The notes below the pieces were generated by a model. The model did not search any database. It was not told where the DNA came from and saw nothing but the letters and a program-made list of their open reading frames with translations. A DNA stretch of 64,000 nucleotides from Deinococcus taeanensis (GTDB lineage Bacteria > Deinococcota > Deinococci > Deinococcales > Deinococcaceae): positions 8,001 through 72,000 of the forward strand of contig NZ_CP083456.1 of assembly GCF_020229735.1 (NCBI RefSeq), given 5' to 3'. This document shows positions 1-8,490 of the stretch, in pieces. The position numbers were made by a program, and so were the translations under genes. Position 1 is the first letter of the stretch. Every line of letters begins with the position of its first letter.

Positions 1-657
1 CGGCGCGCTGCGTGCGAGCAGGGACTGCGGGTGCTGCGCGGCCGCTTCGCGCGCGCGGCGGGCGATGTTGGTGCCGGAGGCGTAGGCTTCCAGGCAGCCC
101 TGGCCGCCGCAGTTGCAGGGCAGGCCGCCGGCCTGCACCTGGATGTGCCCCAGTTCGCCGGCGTTGCCCCGCTTGCCGCGGTAAAGCTGGCCGTTGAGGA
201 TCAGGCCGCCGCCGATGCCGGTGGAGATGGTGAGGTAGAGCATGTGGCGGGTGCCGCGCCCGGCGCCGAAATGAAATTCGGCCAGGGCGGCGGCGTTCGC
301 GTCGTTGTCCAGCACCACCGGCAGGTCAAGGGCGCCGCGCAGCTGGCCGACGAGCGGGTAGTCGATCCAGCCCGGGAGGTTGGGTGGGTTCTGGATCAGG
401 CCGCGCCGGGTATCGAGGGGGCCGCCGCAGCCGACGCCCGCGCGGTCGACGGTGACGGGGCTGCGGCGGAGCAGGGTCCGGCACAGGTCGATGACCCGCT
501 CGACGACGCGGTCCGGACCCTGTTCGGCGTGCGTGGGGGTGCGGGCGGTGTCGAGGAGTTCACCGGTGGCGCTGACGATCCCGGCGGCGAGTTTGGTGCC
601 GCCGATATCGATGGCCAGGACATGACGTGTGGGGGCCTCCAGCGGAAGCGTGGTCAT
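1..657 (-). CDS. ROK family sugar kinase, 3' end cut by window edge
   Basis: The frame is open from an ATG at 657 to base 1, giving 219 codons with no stop, so the C-terminus lies outside the window. Near the N-terminus the protein reads DIGGTK, the ATP phosphate-binding motif of ROK kinases. Around residues 165-180 it has CNCGGQGCLE, the ROK zinc-binding motif. There is no N-terminal helix-turn-helix before DIGGTK, so this is a kinase-type ROK protein (glucokinase, fructokinase or N-acetylhexosamine kinase) rather than a repressor. It probably phosphorylates a sugar released in the cytoplasm by the neighbouring glycosidases. It is divergent from the permease genes and shares their 220-base promoter region. 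The family is certain from the motifs; the substrate cannot be told. Confidence 0.9.
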   Translation of the reverse strand, partial: MTTLPLEAPTRHVLAIDIGGTKLAAGIVSATGELLDTARTPTHAEQGPDRVVERVIDLCRTLLRRSPVTVDRAGVGCGGPLDTRRGLIQNPPNLPGWIDYPLVGQLRGALDLPVVLDNDANAAALAEFHFGAGRGTRHMLYLTISTGIGGGLILNGQLYRGKRGNAGELGHIQVQAGGLPCNCGGQGCLEAYASGTNIARRAREAAAQHPQSLLARSAP

Positions 658-727
658 GATGGGCTCCTCTGCAGTCGGGTGAATTGGATGGGGCTGGGCC
701 TTGTTCAGGAGCATATACCAAAGCCGG

Positions 728-756
728 CAATTTTTTTATATATTTAAGCAACTTAC
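728..756. promoter_or_regulatory. AT-rich island in divergent promoter region (possible ROK operator)
   Basis: The 219 bases between the ROK kinase and the first permease contain a run of T and A (about 730-747) that stands out sharply against 70% GC DNA. It ends in TTTAAGCAA. Similar AT-rich sites ending in AAGnAA occur upstream of the GH31/36-like gene (about 8430-8453) and of the sugar-binding protein (about 30410-30436). ROK repressors of the NagC/Mlc/XylR type bind AT-rich sites, and one is encoded at 2737-3963. The operator role is inference. Confidence 0.4.
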
Positions 757-876
757 CCACGCCGAACGCCCCTGTGGTCCTGCTCACCCGCGCCCGCAGG
801 ATCATCCCCCGAACTGACCGGTGCCCTTGCTGTTCATCCGCCCGCGTCGTAGCGTCAATCCATCAAGGAGGTTCAT

Positions 877-1788
877 ATGGCCCGAATGAGTCTGGCCCGG
901 CGGAAAGAAGCGCTCACCGGCTACCTGTTCATCGCGCCGTGGCTGATCGGCTTCCTCGTGTTCGTGGCCGGCCCGATGCTGTGGTCGCTGTACGCCAGCT
1001 TCACGAACTACGACGTGACCTCCACGGCGCGCTGGGTGGGGTGGGACAACTACCGGCGCCTGTTCTTCGACGATGACCTGTTCTGGATCTCGCTGTACAA
1101 CACCGGCTTCTACGTGCTGTTCGCGGTGCCCCTGAGCGTCCTGACCGGCGTGCTCATCGCGGTGCTGCTCAACCAGCAGATTCCCGGTCAGCGCATCTTC
1201 CGCACCATCTTCTTCCTGCCCAAGGTCCTGACCGGCGTGGCGGTGCTGCTGCTGTGGCTGTGGGTGTTCAACCCCGACTTCGGCCCGATCAACGTCTTCC
1301 TGCGGGCCATCGGCGTGAGCACCCCCCCGCTGTGGTTCGCGGACCCCACCTGGGCCAAACCGGCCCTGATCATCATGAGCATGTGGGGCGCCGCCGGCGG
1401 GTACATCATCTACCTCGCGGGCCTGCAGGGCATTCCCCGCCACCTGTACGAGGCGGCCATGCTGGACGGCGCGTCCCCCGTGCGGCAGTTCTGGGCAATC
1501 ACGGTGCCCATGATGTCGCCCACGATCTTCTTCAAACTGGTGACCGGCATCGCGGCCGCCTTCCAGTTCTGGGAAACGTCCCTGATCGTCTCCGAGGGCG
1601 GGAAAGGCGGCCCGTCGTACTCAACGCTGTTCTACGGCCTGTACATGTGGCAGAAGGCGTTCGGTGAATACCAGATGGGATACGCCAGCGCCATGGCCTG
1701 GGTGCTGCTGATCATCACCCTGCTGCTGACCGGACTGCAGTTCTGGGTCTCACGCCGCTGGGTGTACTACGAAGGGGAGGCCCGCTGA
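877..1788 (+). CDS. Carbohydrate ABC transporter permease (MalF/UgpA type)
   Basis: This 303-residue inner-membrane protein has about six hydrophobic segments. The first lies at residues 16-36, near GYLFIAPWLIGFLVF. The cytoplasmic EAA loop reads EAAMLDGASPVRQFW (about residue 190) and docks on the ATPase subunit. The start is fixed by AAGGAGG at 865-871, six bases before the ATG. It overlaps the next permease by one base (TGATG), so the two halves of the channel are co-translated. No binding protein or ATPase gene is adjacent. The binding protein at 29103-30368 is the only candidate partner in the window, and the ATPase is presumably a shared MsmX-type subunit encoded elsewhere. Confidence 0.95.
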   Translation: MARMSLARRKEALTGYLFIAPWLIGFLVFVAGPMLWSLYASFTNYDVTSTARWVGWDNYRRLFFDDDLFWISLYNTGFYVLFAVPLSVLTGVLIAVLLNQQIPGQRIFRTIFFLPKVLTGVAVLLLWLWVFNPDFGPINVFLRAIGVSTPPLWFADPTWAKPALIIMSMWGAAGGYIIYLAGLQGIPRHLYEAAMLDGASPVRQFWAITVPMMSPTIFFKLVTGIAAAFQFWETSLIVSEGGKGGPSYSTLFYGLYMWQKAFGEYQMGYASAMAWVLLIITLLLTGLQFWVSRRWVYYEGEAR

Positions 1789-2681
1789 TGACCGTCCAGC
1801 CCAACACGCCCGCCACCACGGCCCTGCCGCGCCGGCGCATGAACGCGCAGGTGGCCCAGAACGTGTTCTGGAAGGCCGTGGCGTTCGCCCTGCTGGCCGC
1901 TATCAGCGCCGCCGTGCTGTTCCCGGCGCTGTGGATGCTCTCCACGGCCCTGAAAGCGGACACGCAGGTGTACGCCAACCCGCCCATCTGGATTCCCGAC
2001 CCGCTGCGCTTTGACAACTTCGCCAAAGCCTGGTCCCTGGCGCCGTTCACCCGGTACGCCTTCAACACCGCCCTGTACGCCATCGCCGTGGTGTTCGGCA
2101 CGGTGCTGTCGTCCTCGCTGGCCGCGTACGGGTTTGCCAAGCTGCGTTTTCCCGGCCGGGACGTCCTGTTCGCCGTCCTGCTCTCCACCATGATGATCCC
2201 CGGCATGGTGACCCTCATCCCGCAGTACATCCTGTTCTCGAAACTCCACTGGGTGGGGACCTACCTGCCGCTGGTCGTGCCGAGCTTCTTCGCAGGCGCG
2301 TTTTTCACCTTTCTGCTGCGGCAGTTCTTCATGGGCATTCCCAACGAGTACTCCGAAGCGGCGCGCGTGGACGGCGCCAGTGACTTCTGGATCTGGAGCC
2401 GCGTGATTCTCCCGCTGTCCAAGCCGGCCCTGGCCACCGTCGCGATCTTCACCTTTGAAGGCGCCTGGGACAGCTACGTGGGTCCGCTGCTGTACCTCAA
2501 CGACGAGAAGCTCTACACCCTGCAGGTGGGCCTGCAGTTTTTCCGCACCGCCACGGCCGTGCAGTGGCAGTACCTGATGGCCGCCGCGCTGCTGGTGATG
2601 CTGCCGGTCATCGTGCTGTTCTTCACCTTCCAGAAGTACTTCGTGGAAGGCGCCTCCGTGTCCGGCGGCGTGAAAGGCTGA
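1788..2681 (+). CDS. Carbohydrate ABC transporter permease (MalG type)
   Basis: This is the second permease half, 297 residues, with a cytoplasmic N-terminus of about 30 residues and then six predicted membrane spans. The EAA loop EAARVDGASDFWIWSRV lies near residue 190, the normal place for MalG-like proteins. The ATG overlaps the stop of the preceding permease (TGATG). A convergent ROK repressor gene ends 55 bases downstream. Together the two permeases make one sugar or oligosaccharide importer core. The substrate is not readable from sequence, but the neighbouring mannosidases and hexosaminidase suggest glycan oligosaccharides. Confidence 0.95.
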   Translation: MTVQPNTPATTALPRRRMNAQVAQNVFWKAVAFALLAAISAAVLFPALWMLSTALKADTQVYANPPIWIPDPLRFDNFAKAWSLAPFTRYAFNTALYAIAVVFGTVLSSSLAAYGFAKLRFPGRDVLFAVLLSTMMIPGMVTLIPQYILFSKLHWVGTYLPLVVPSFFAGAFFTFLLRQFFMGIPNEYSEAARVDGASDFWIWSRVILPLSKPALATVAIFTFEGAWDSYVGPLLYLNDEKLYTLQVGLQFFRTATAVQWQYLMAAALLVMLPVIVLFFTFQKYFVEGASVSGGVKG

Positions 2682-2736
2682 GCGGCCGCCGGCGGTTCCA
2701 GCGTCGCCCCGGGCGCGGCATGAAGAGCCGCGCGCC

Positions 2737-3963
2737 TCAGGGCGGTGTGGCCGCGCCGCGCTCCACGGGCGGGGCGGCCAGCGCCCGGGCAGGATCACGC
2801 AGAATCTTGTGCAGCGCGATCGCCACCGCCCCCAGCGCGGCCGCGTCACGGTCCAGGGCGCTGTCCACGATGCGGATGTCCTTGGAGAGGTACCCGAAGG
2901 AGCGTCCCTTGACCCGCTGGGCCAGGGTGCCGGTCAGGTCCGGCCAGGAGCGCACGAGCAGCCCGCCCAGCACGATCACGGCCGGGTCGTAGTGGTTCAC
3001 GGCGTTGACCAGCGCCGCCGAGAGGTACAGGTACACGCGGTCTTTGATGTTCTGCGCCACCGCGTCCCCGGCCTGCGCCAGGCGGTGCAGGCCGGCCGGA
3101 TCTTCGGCGTTCAGGCCCAGCCGCCGGGCTTCCTGCATGATTGCCGGCACGCTGACCAGGGTCTCCAGGCACCCGCGGTTGCCGCATTCGCACAGCGGCC
3201 CGTCCACGTGAATGGTGGTGTGGCCGATCTCGCCGGCGAGTTCGTGGGCGCCGCGGTACACCCGGTCCCCCACGATCAGGCCCGCGCCCACGCCTGAACG
3301 CAGCGAAATGTACAGCAGGGTCTCCTCGTGCCGGCCCGCGCCGTACCAGCGCTCCCCGTAGGCGGCGGCCTTGGCGTCGTCGTCCAGCCAGCAGGGCACG
3401 CCGAAATGCACCTGCAGGGCGTCCGTGACGCGCACGTTGCGCCAGCCGCCGAAGTTGGGCGGTTCGATCACGACGCCCTCGGTGCTGTTCACCGGTCCCG
3501 GCACGCCCACACCGATCCCCAGCAGCGGCAGGCCCGGATCGATCAGCTCGGCAATCACCTCACGGATGGCGTTCAGGCCGCGCCGCACCGACGCGGTCGG
3601 CCGGAACGGGCGTTCCAGCCGGGCCAGGGTCTGCCCGCCGAAGTCAGACCGGATCGCCAGGATCCGCGTGCGCGAGATTTCCACCCCGATCAGCTGACCG
3701 CGGCGGCGGTTGAAGGTCAGCAGGGTGGGCCGCCGGCCGACCGTGCGCTCGTGCGAGGGCGTCTCGACCAGCAGGTCGTAGGCTTCCAGTTCGTTGACCA
3801 TGTGCGTGATGGTCGCGGCCGTCAGTCCGGTCGCGTCGGCCAGCGCGCTGCGGGAGATCGGCTGGAGTTTCTGCAGGGCCTCCACGACCACGCTGAGGTT
3901 ATCGGCCCGCACTTCCGGCAGGTTGCGGCCCTGCCGGATACTTCTGGATCTGCCGTGATTCAT
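2737..3963 (-). CDS. ROK family transcriptional repressor (HTH plus ROK domain)
   Basis: This 408-residue protein starts with a basic tail (about 1-20). A winged helix-turn-helix of the NagC/Mlc/XylR kind follows (about 25-85, with SRSALADATGLTAATITHMV). The remainder is a ROK fold ending in a kinase-like zinc motif CECGNRGCLE (about residue 255). In the place of the kinase phosphate loop it has GVEISRTR, so it is a sensor rather than an enzyme. It lies 65 bases downstream of the GH2 gene in the same leftward group as the GH38 and GH2 hydrolases. It is the likely local repressor of the island, relieved by a free sugar. The inducer is unknown. Confidence 0.93.
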   Translation of the reverse strand: MNHGRSRSIRQGRNLPEVRADNLSVVVEALQKLQPISRSALADATGLTAATITHMVNELEAYDLLVETPSHERTVGRRPTLLTFNRRRGQLIGVEISRTRILAIRSDFGGQTLARLERPFRPTASVRRGLNAIREVIAELIDPGLPLLGIGVGVPGPVNSTEGVVIEPPNFGGWRNVRVTDALQVHFGVPCWLDDDAKAAAYGERWYGAGRHEETLLYISLRSGVGAGLIVGDRVYRGAHELAGEIGHTTIHVDGPLCECGNRGCLETLVSVPAIMQEARRLGLNAEDPAGLHRLAQAGDAVAQNIKDRVYLYLSAALVNAVNHYDPAVIVLGGLLVRSWPDLTGTLAQRVKGRSFGYLSKDIRIVDSALDRDAAALGAVAIALHKILRDPARALAAPPVERGAATPP

Positions 3964-4028
3964 ACCGCTCCCCGTCCCACGCGCCGCTGGGTCTGCCGAC
4001 GACTCACGATTGTACCGCGCGGCCGCAT

Positions 4029-5894
4029 TCAGTGGGGCTCCGGGTCACGCCGGCCCCGCCACCGTCCGGAGTACCACAGCGGGTTCCCCGGGGCGTGGGG
4101 TTCACCGCGCACGGCGCCCGACAGGCGCGTCACGTCGCCTTTGGGCACGCGGTTCATGTCGGCCAGGCCGTTCATCTCCTGGTAGGTGTCGGTCAGCTGC
4201 GTGTAGCAGTACCCGTGAATGCCTTTGGCCAGGATCGCCTGGTCGGCCGCCGCGAGCAGCGCTTCGACCCGCTCGCTGAGCCCAGCGCGGTCGCGCACCA
4301 CGCCGTAGCCCCAGCCGTCCTCTCCAGCCGGCACCCAGGAGGTGCCGCCGAACTCACTGAGAATCACCGGCCGGTCGCCGGGCGTGAACCCGGCCAGCCC
4401 CTGTTCGCGCCCGCCGGGCCACAGGCGCCAGAGGTTCTCCTCGACCGCGCTGCGGGTGCCGTACCGTTCCAGCAGCGTCTGGGGAACCTGCGTGTAGTCA
4501 TGCACGGTGAACACGTCACTGACCAGCTGCTCCCAGCCGTCACTGCCGCTGACCAGCCGGGTCGGGTCGAGCGCGCGGGTCAGCGAGTACAGGGCGCGCT
4601 GCGCTTGCTGCTGCGCCGGGTCGCGCGCAACGTCCGGCAGGCCCCACGACTCGTTGAACGGCACCCACGCCACCACGCTCGGGTGCGACGCGTAGAGCGC
4701 CAGCACCTCCAGCCACGTGCGGGTCAGCCGGTCGAGGCTCTGGGCCGTGAATGCGTACGCGCTGGGAAGGTCCACCCACACCGCCAGGCCCAGCCGGTCA
4801 CACCAGTACAGGAAGCGGGGGTCCTCGATCTTCTGGTGCAGCCGCAGGCCGTTGAACCCGAGCCGCCGCGCCAGGAGGACGTCCTCGCGGTAGCGCTGGT
4901 CGTCGCCGGTCATGCCGGCGTCCGGCCAGTAGCCCTGGTGCATCACCATGCGCAGCGGGTGCGGAATTCCGTTGAGCAGCACGCGTCGCCCGCGGGCCTC
5001 GACCGACCGCAGGGCCGCGTACCCCTCGGCGCGGTCCACGGCGCGCCCCTGCACGCTCAGGGTCAGGCGGACGTCCAGCAGTTTCGGGTGGTCCGGCAGC
5101 CACAGCAGGTCGTTGCGCGCGTCGTCCACCCCGGGGTCCGGCAGGCGCAGCGGCACCGTCATGTGCTGCCCGGTCACCAGGGTGTCACTGTCGGCCAGCG
5201 GGCGCTCCCCATCGAACACCTCGAGGCGCACCCGCGTGCCGGGCTGGGGCGCGCACGCCAGCGTGACCAGGGCCGTCAGTTCAAACCGCGTGAGGTCCGG
5301 GATCCAGCGCAGGGCCTGGACGTGCTGCCGGTGCACAGTTTCGAGCCACACGCTGCGCCAGATGCCGCTGGTGGGCGGGTACCAGATGGCGTGTGGTTCG
5401 GCGCGCCAGTCCTGCTTGCCGCGGGGCTGGGCCAGGTCGGCGTGATCGTCCTCCGCCCGGACGCTCAGTTCGAAGCTGCCGGCGCGCGCCGCGCGGGTCA
5501 CGTCCACCGTGAACGGCGTGTACCCGCCCTCGTGGCGCGCGGCGAACGCGCCGTTCACGAACACCTGCGCCGCCCAGTCCACCGCGCCGAAATGCAGCAG
5601 CAGCCGCTCGTCGGCGCCGGGCGTTTCCTGGGGCGTCAGCTGCACCCGCGTGCGGTACCACAGGGTGCGCTCTGTCAGGCAGGGCGCCTGAGCGAGCCCG
5701 CTCGCGGGGGTCTGCGGCGCGTACGGCACGCGGATCCGGCCCTCAAAGCTCACGTCCTGCGGCGCTTCGGCCGGGCTGAGCGCGAAGTCCCACCAGCCGT
5801 CCAGCGCCCGCCAGGGGCGGCGCAGGTGAGGGCGCGGGTGCGTCTGGGCGGCGTCCTCTCCGGTCTCCAGCAGGGCGAGCAGCGCCTCAGTCAT
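4029..5894 (-). CDS. Glycoside hydrolase family 2 protein
   Basis: The protein has 621 residues. An N-terminal jelly-roll sugar-binding domain (about 25-190) contains RPWRALDGWWDF. An immunoglobulin-like sandwich (about 190-290) precedes a TIM barrel (about 290-590). The GH2 acid/base glutamate is in VPFNESWG and the nucleophile in ILSEFGGTSW. The barrel opens with the typical LRLHQKIEDPRFLYWCDRLG segment split by the jelly-roll linker. GH2 covers beta-galactosidases, beta-mannosidases and beta-glucuronidases, and the sequence alone does not choose among them. Beside two alpha-mannosidases, a beta-mannosidase or beta-galactosidase role is plausible. There is no signal peptide, so it acts in the cytoplasm. 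Its ATG overlaps the end of the upstream GH38 by eight bases. Confidence 0.92.
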   Translation of the reverse strand: MTEALLALLETGEDAAQTHPRPHLRRPWRALDGWWDFALSPAEAPQDVSFEGRIRVPYAPQTPASGLAQAPCLTERTLWYRTRVQLTPQETPGADERLLLHFGAVDWAAQVFVNGAFAARHEGGYTPFTVDVTRAARAGSFELSVRAEDDHADLAQPRGKQDWRAEPHAIWYPPTSGIWRSVWLETVHRQHVQALRWIPDLTRFELTALVTLACAPQPGTRVRLEVFDGERPLADSDTLVTGQHMTVPLRLPDPGVDDARNDLLWLPDHPKLLDVRLTLSVQGRAVDRAEGYAALRSVEARGRRVLLNGIPHPLRMVMHQGYWPDAGMTGDDQRYREDVLLARRLGFNGLRLHQKIEDPRFLYWCDRLGLAVWVDLPSAYAFTAQSLDRLTRTWLEVLALYASHPSVVAWVPFNESWGLPDVARDPAQQQAQRALYSLTRALDPTRLVSGSDGWEQLVSDVFTVHDYTQVPQTLLERYGTRSAVEENLWRLWPGGREQGLAGFTPGDRPVILSEFGGTSWVPAGEDGWGYGVVRDRAGLSERVEALLAAADQAILAKGIHGYCYTQLTDTYQEMNGLADMNRVPKGDVTRLSGAVRGEPHAPGNPLWYSGRWRGRRDPEPH

Positions 5895-8393
5895 GCGCTT
5901 CTTCCAGGAAATTGACGGGGAACGCTTCGCCCGCGGCGTTCAGCCGCAGGCCCAGCACCTGCTGCGCGCGCAGCGTCACGGGAAGGTCGTGCCCACGCCA
6001 GCGCAGCGTGCCCTGCGCGGCCTGGCCGCCCCACTCGTGCAGGCGCACGATGAGGTCGCTGCTGTCCTCGGCCTGCTTCACGGCGCTGAGCCTGACGGTC
6101 GGGAGGTCCAGCAGCTGCACTTCCCCGCGGCTGGCGGGCCAGGGGCCGGCGTGCACGTATTCACGCGTGAACACGGCCGGCTCGTTGAGCTGATCGGCCC
6201 GCTCAGGCACGCCCGCGGCGCGCCAGTCCCCGCTGTGCGGCGCCAGCACCCAGCGGCTGCGCTGCAGGCCCTGGTCCAGATGCGTGTAGGCCACGCCCGG
6301 GTCGAGCGTGGCGGGATCGTGGTGGGCGTAGACGGGACTGCGGGCCAGCGTGAGGCGCAGCTCGCCGCCCAGGACGCTCGCGGAGGCCTTGCTGTCGGTC
6401 AGCAGGGCCAGACCGGCCGGGTGGGAGACACCTCTGGCGTCACGGGCCAGCCCGTGACGTCCAGCCAGGCCTGCACGGGTTCCTCCTCGCCGTCCGCCGG
6501 GCGGGTGACGTGACCGTACGGCACCTCGAACGTGGCGGTCACGTCACTCAGCGCCGCCGGGAACACCAGCTGCGCGGCGTGGTGCTGCTCGTGCCAGTCG
6601 AGGCTCAGCTGCGCGCAGATGTCGGGTGACCCGGCGTAGAGGGTGAGGTCCTGCACCGCGGTCGACTGGCCGAAGGCGGTGGTGGCGCGCACGGTGGCGC
6701 GCACCGGTCCGTTCTCGAGCACCTCCAGGCGGGCGCCGGTGAACACGCCGGTCAGTGCGCGGAAGGCGCGGGCGCCGTGCCCCCAGGTGTCGGTGTCGTC
6801 GCGGACGACCTGCAGCTGCGCGCCGGTGCCGGCGAGCAGGTCCAGGCCGCGGCGTTTGTCCAGCAGGCGGCGCAGGCCGCCGGTGTCGGGGCACAGCTGC
6901 AGCTGCCAGAACTCGTTTTCCAGCTGCTGCGGCGTGGCACTCAGCGCCGCGGCCGCCGGCGCGGGGGCAGGTTCGTCCAGCACCCGGTACAGCCGGTACC
7001 CGAAGGCCGGCAGCTGCGCCTGGAACACGAAGCGGGGCCGGCCGTGCCCGTTCACGCTTTCATTCTGCAGGCGCTGCGCCGGGACGTCCCGGCCGGCGTC
7101 GTCGATCAGGCGCAGGTGCGGCGTGTGCCAGTCGTTGAGTTCCAGTTCGACGGCCTCGAGGCGCCCACGTCCGGCCGGGTTGAACACCAGCACGGGGACG
7201 CCGTCGCCGTAGTCGGTGACCCAGCTGGGGCCGTCGTAGCGGAGGCTGCGGATCACCTCCGGCGGGTCGCGGCGGTCGAGCCGGGTGTCCACCTGATCGG
7301 CGACCGCCTGGGTGGCGGCGAAGGTCACGCGGGCGGCGATGCTGAGCACCTCGCCGAGCTGGTGTTCGGCGTCCTCGAACGCGCTGCGCAGCGAGCTGCC
7401 CGCCAGGATGTCGTGAAACTGGTTGAACAGCAGTCCCGCCCAGGCGCGCGTGAGCTCGGCGCCCGGGTAGGCGTACCCGGCGGGCGCGGCCATCACCGCG
7501 AGTTTCTCGGCGCGCAGCAGGGCGTGTTCCGCCTGACGGTTGAGGCGTTTGATGGCGCTGACGGCGGCGTAGCAGCCGCGCGCGTGGTGCTGCAGTTCAC
7601 CGGCGTACTCCGGGGCGGGCGCCGAGCGGACCGCGTCGAAAAAGCCGCTCAGGGAATTCAGGCGCAGCGTGGGCCACTCCGGGTGCGCGGCGAGTTCGCG
7701 CAGGTTGGCGATGGCGCGCCGGGTGGGGCCGCCGCCGTGGTTGCCGACGCCGAACAGCCCGAGCCAGTGCGCGAGGGGCTCGGGGCGCCACGCGAGGTTG
7801 CGTTCCAGGCTGGTCTGCACCTGCAGCGGGCTGCTGTTGTAGCACTCCACGCGCGCGCTGAGAATGGCGCTGCCGTCCACGCCGCGCCAGGTGAAGAGGT
7901 TGGCGGGCAGGTCGAGTTCGCTGGCGCCTGGCCGCATAAAGACAAAGGCGTCCAGGCCGGACTCCCGCAGCAGCTGCGGGAGGGTGGCCGGGTGGCCGAA
8001 GGAGTCCGGCAGGAAGCCGATGCGGGCGCGGCGGCCCAGCAGCCGCTCGAAGGTGCGCTGGCCGAGCAGGGCCTGCCGGGCGAGCGCCTCGCCGTGGGTG
8101 AGGTTGACGTCGGGCTCGACCCACCAGCCGCCGACCGGTTCCCACTGGCCGCGGGCCACGGCGTCGCGGACTTCGGCCAGCAGGCGGGGGTGGTGCTCCA
8201 TCCAGGCGTACTGCGCGGCGCTGGAGTGCACGAAGACCATGTCCGGGTTTTCCTGCAGGCGGTCGAGGGCGCTGCGGAAGGTGGCCTTGACGGTTTCGTG
8301 GCCTTCGCGCCAGTCCCACAGCCAGACCGGGTCGATGTGGGCGTGGCCCACGAGGTGAAACGTGAGCGCCTTGCTGCGGGGGTGGGTGGTCAT
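5887..8393 (-). pseudogene. GH38 alpha-mannosidase split by a frameshift
   Basis: Reading leftward from the ATG at 8393, the frame encodes a GH38 alpha-mannosidase with HAHIDPVWLWDW near the N-terminus, the nucleophile region LPDSFGHPATLPQLL and NQFHDILAGSS. It then runs into a stop at 6399 shortly after QAWLDVTGWPVTPEV. The missing C-terminal sandwich continues in another frame: translation from about 6440 gives GVSHPAGLALLTDSKAS and continues to a stop at 5887. Joined, the product is about 835 residues, a normal length. The shift lies at a perfect inverted repeat (6439-6458), so either a sequencing compression or a true mutation is possible. Next come GH2 and ROK genes in the same direction. 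Without its C-terminal domain the product would probably not fold. Confidence 0.85.
6439..6458. repeat. Perfect 9-bp inverted repeat at the GH38 frameshift
   Basis: GTCACGGGC and GCCCGTGAC flank a CA spacer inside the codons where the GH38 frame is lost. Such very GC-rich short hairpins are typical places for base-call compression and for polymerase slippage. Confidence 0.8.
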
Positions 8394-8427
8394 GAAGCCT
8401 CCGGGCGGGGGTGAGGTGAAGGACGGT

Positions 8428-8456
8428 GGTTATTTAAAAATTTTAAGGAATAGAGT
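8428..8456. promoter_or_regulatory. AT-rich divergent promoter/operator of the hydrolase operons
   Basis: Between the two divergent hydrolase operons (97 bases) lies a run of A and T with the near-palindrome TTAAAAATTTTAA (8434-8446), then GGAATAGAGT. It resembles the AT islands at about 728-756 and 30408-30437. It would fit both the promoters and a ROK repressor site. The rest of the intergenic DNA is ordinary GC-rich sequence. Binding is inferred, not shown. Confidence 0.45.
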
Positions 8457-8490
8457 ACTGTGTCGCTGAACACATCAACCCGAGGTGACC

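Noticed and set aside
4032..5915. A 627-codon plus-strand frame opposite GH2
   Set aside because: It is fully antisense to a gene with clear GH2 catalytic motifs. Its composition (His, Arg, Gln, Pro) is that of antisense translation.
6439..6458. Programmed frameshift in the GH38 gene
   Set aside because: There is no slippery heptamer, GH38 genes are not known to use frameshifting, and a compression or mutation at the GC hairpin is simpler.
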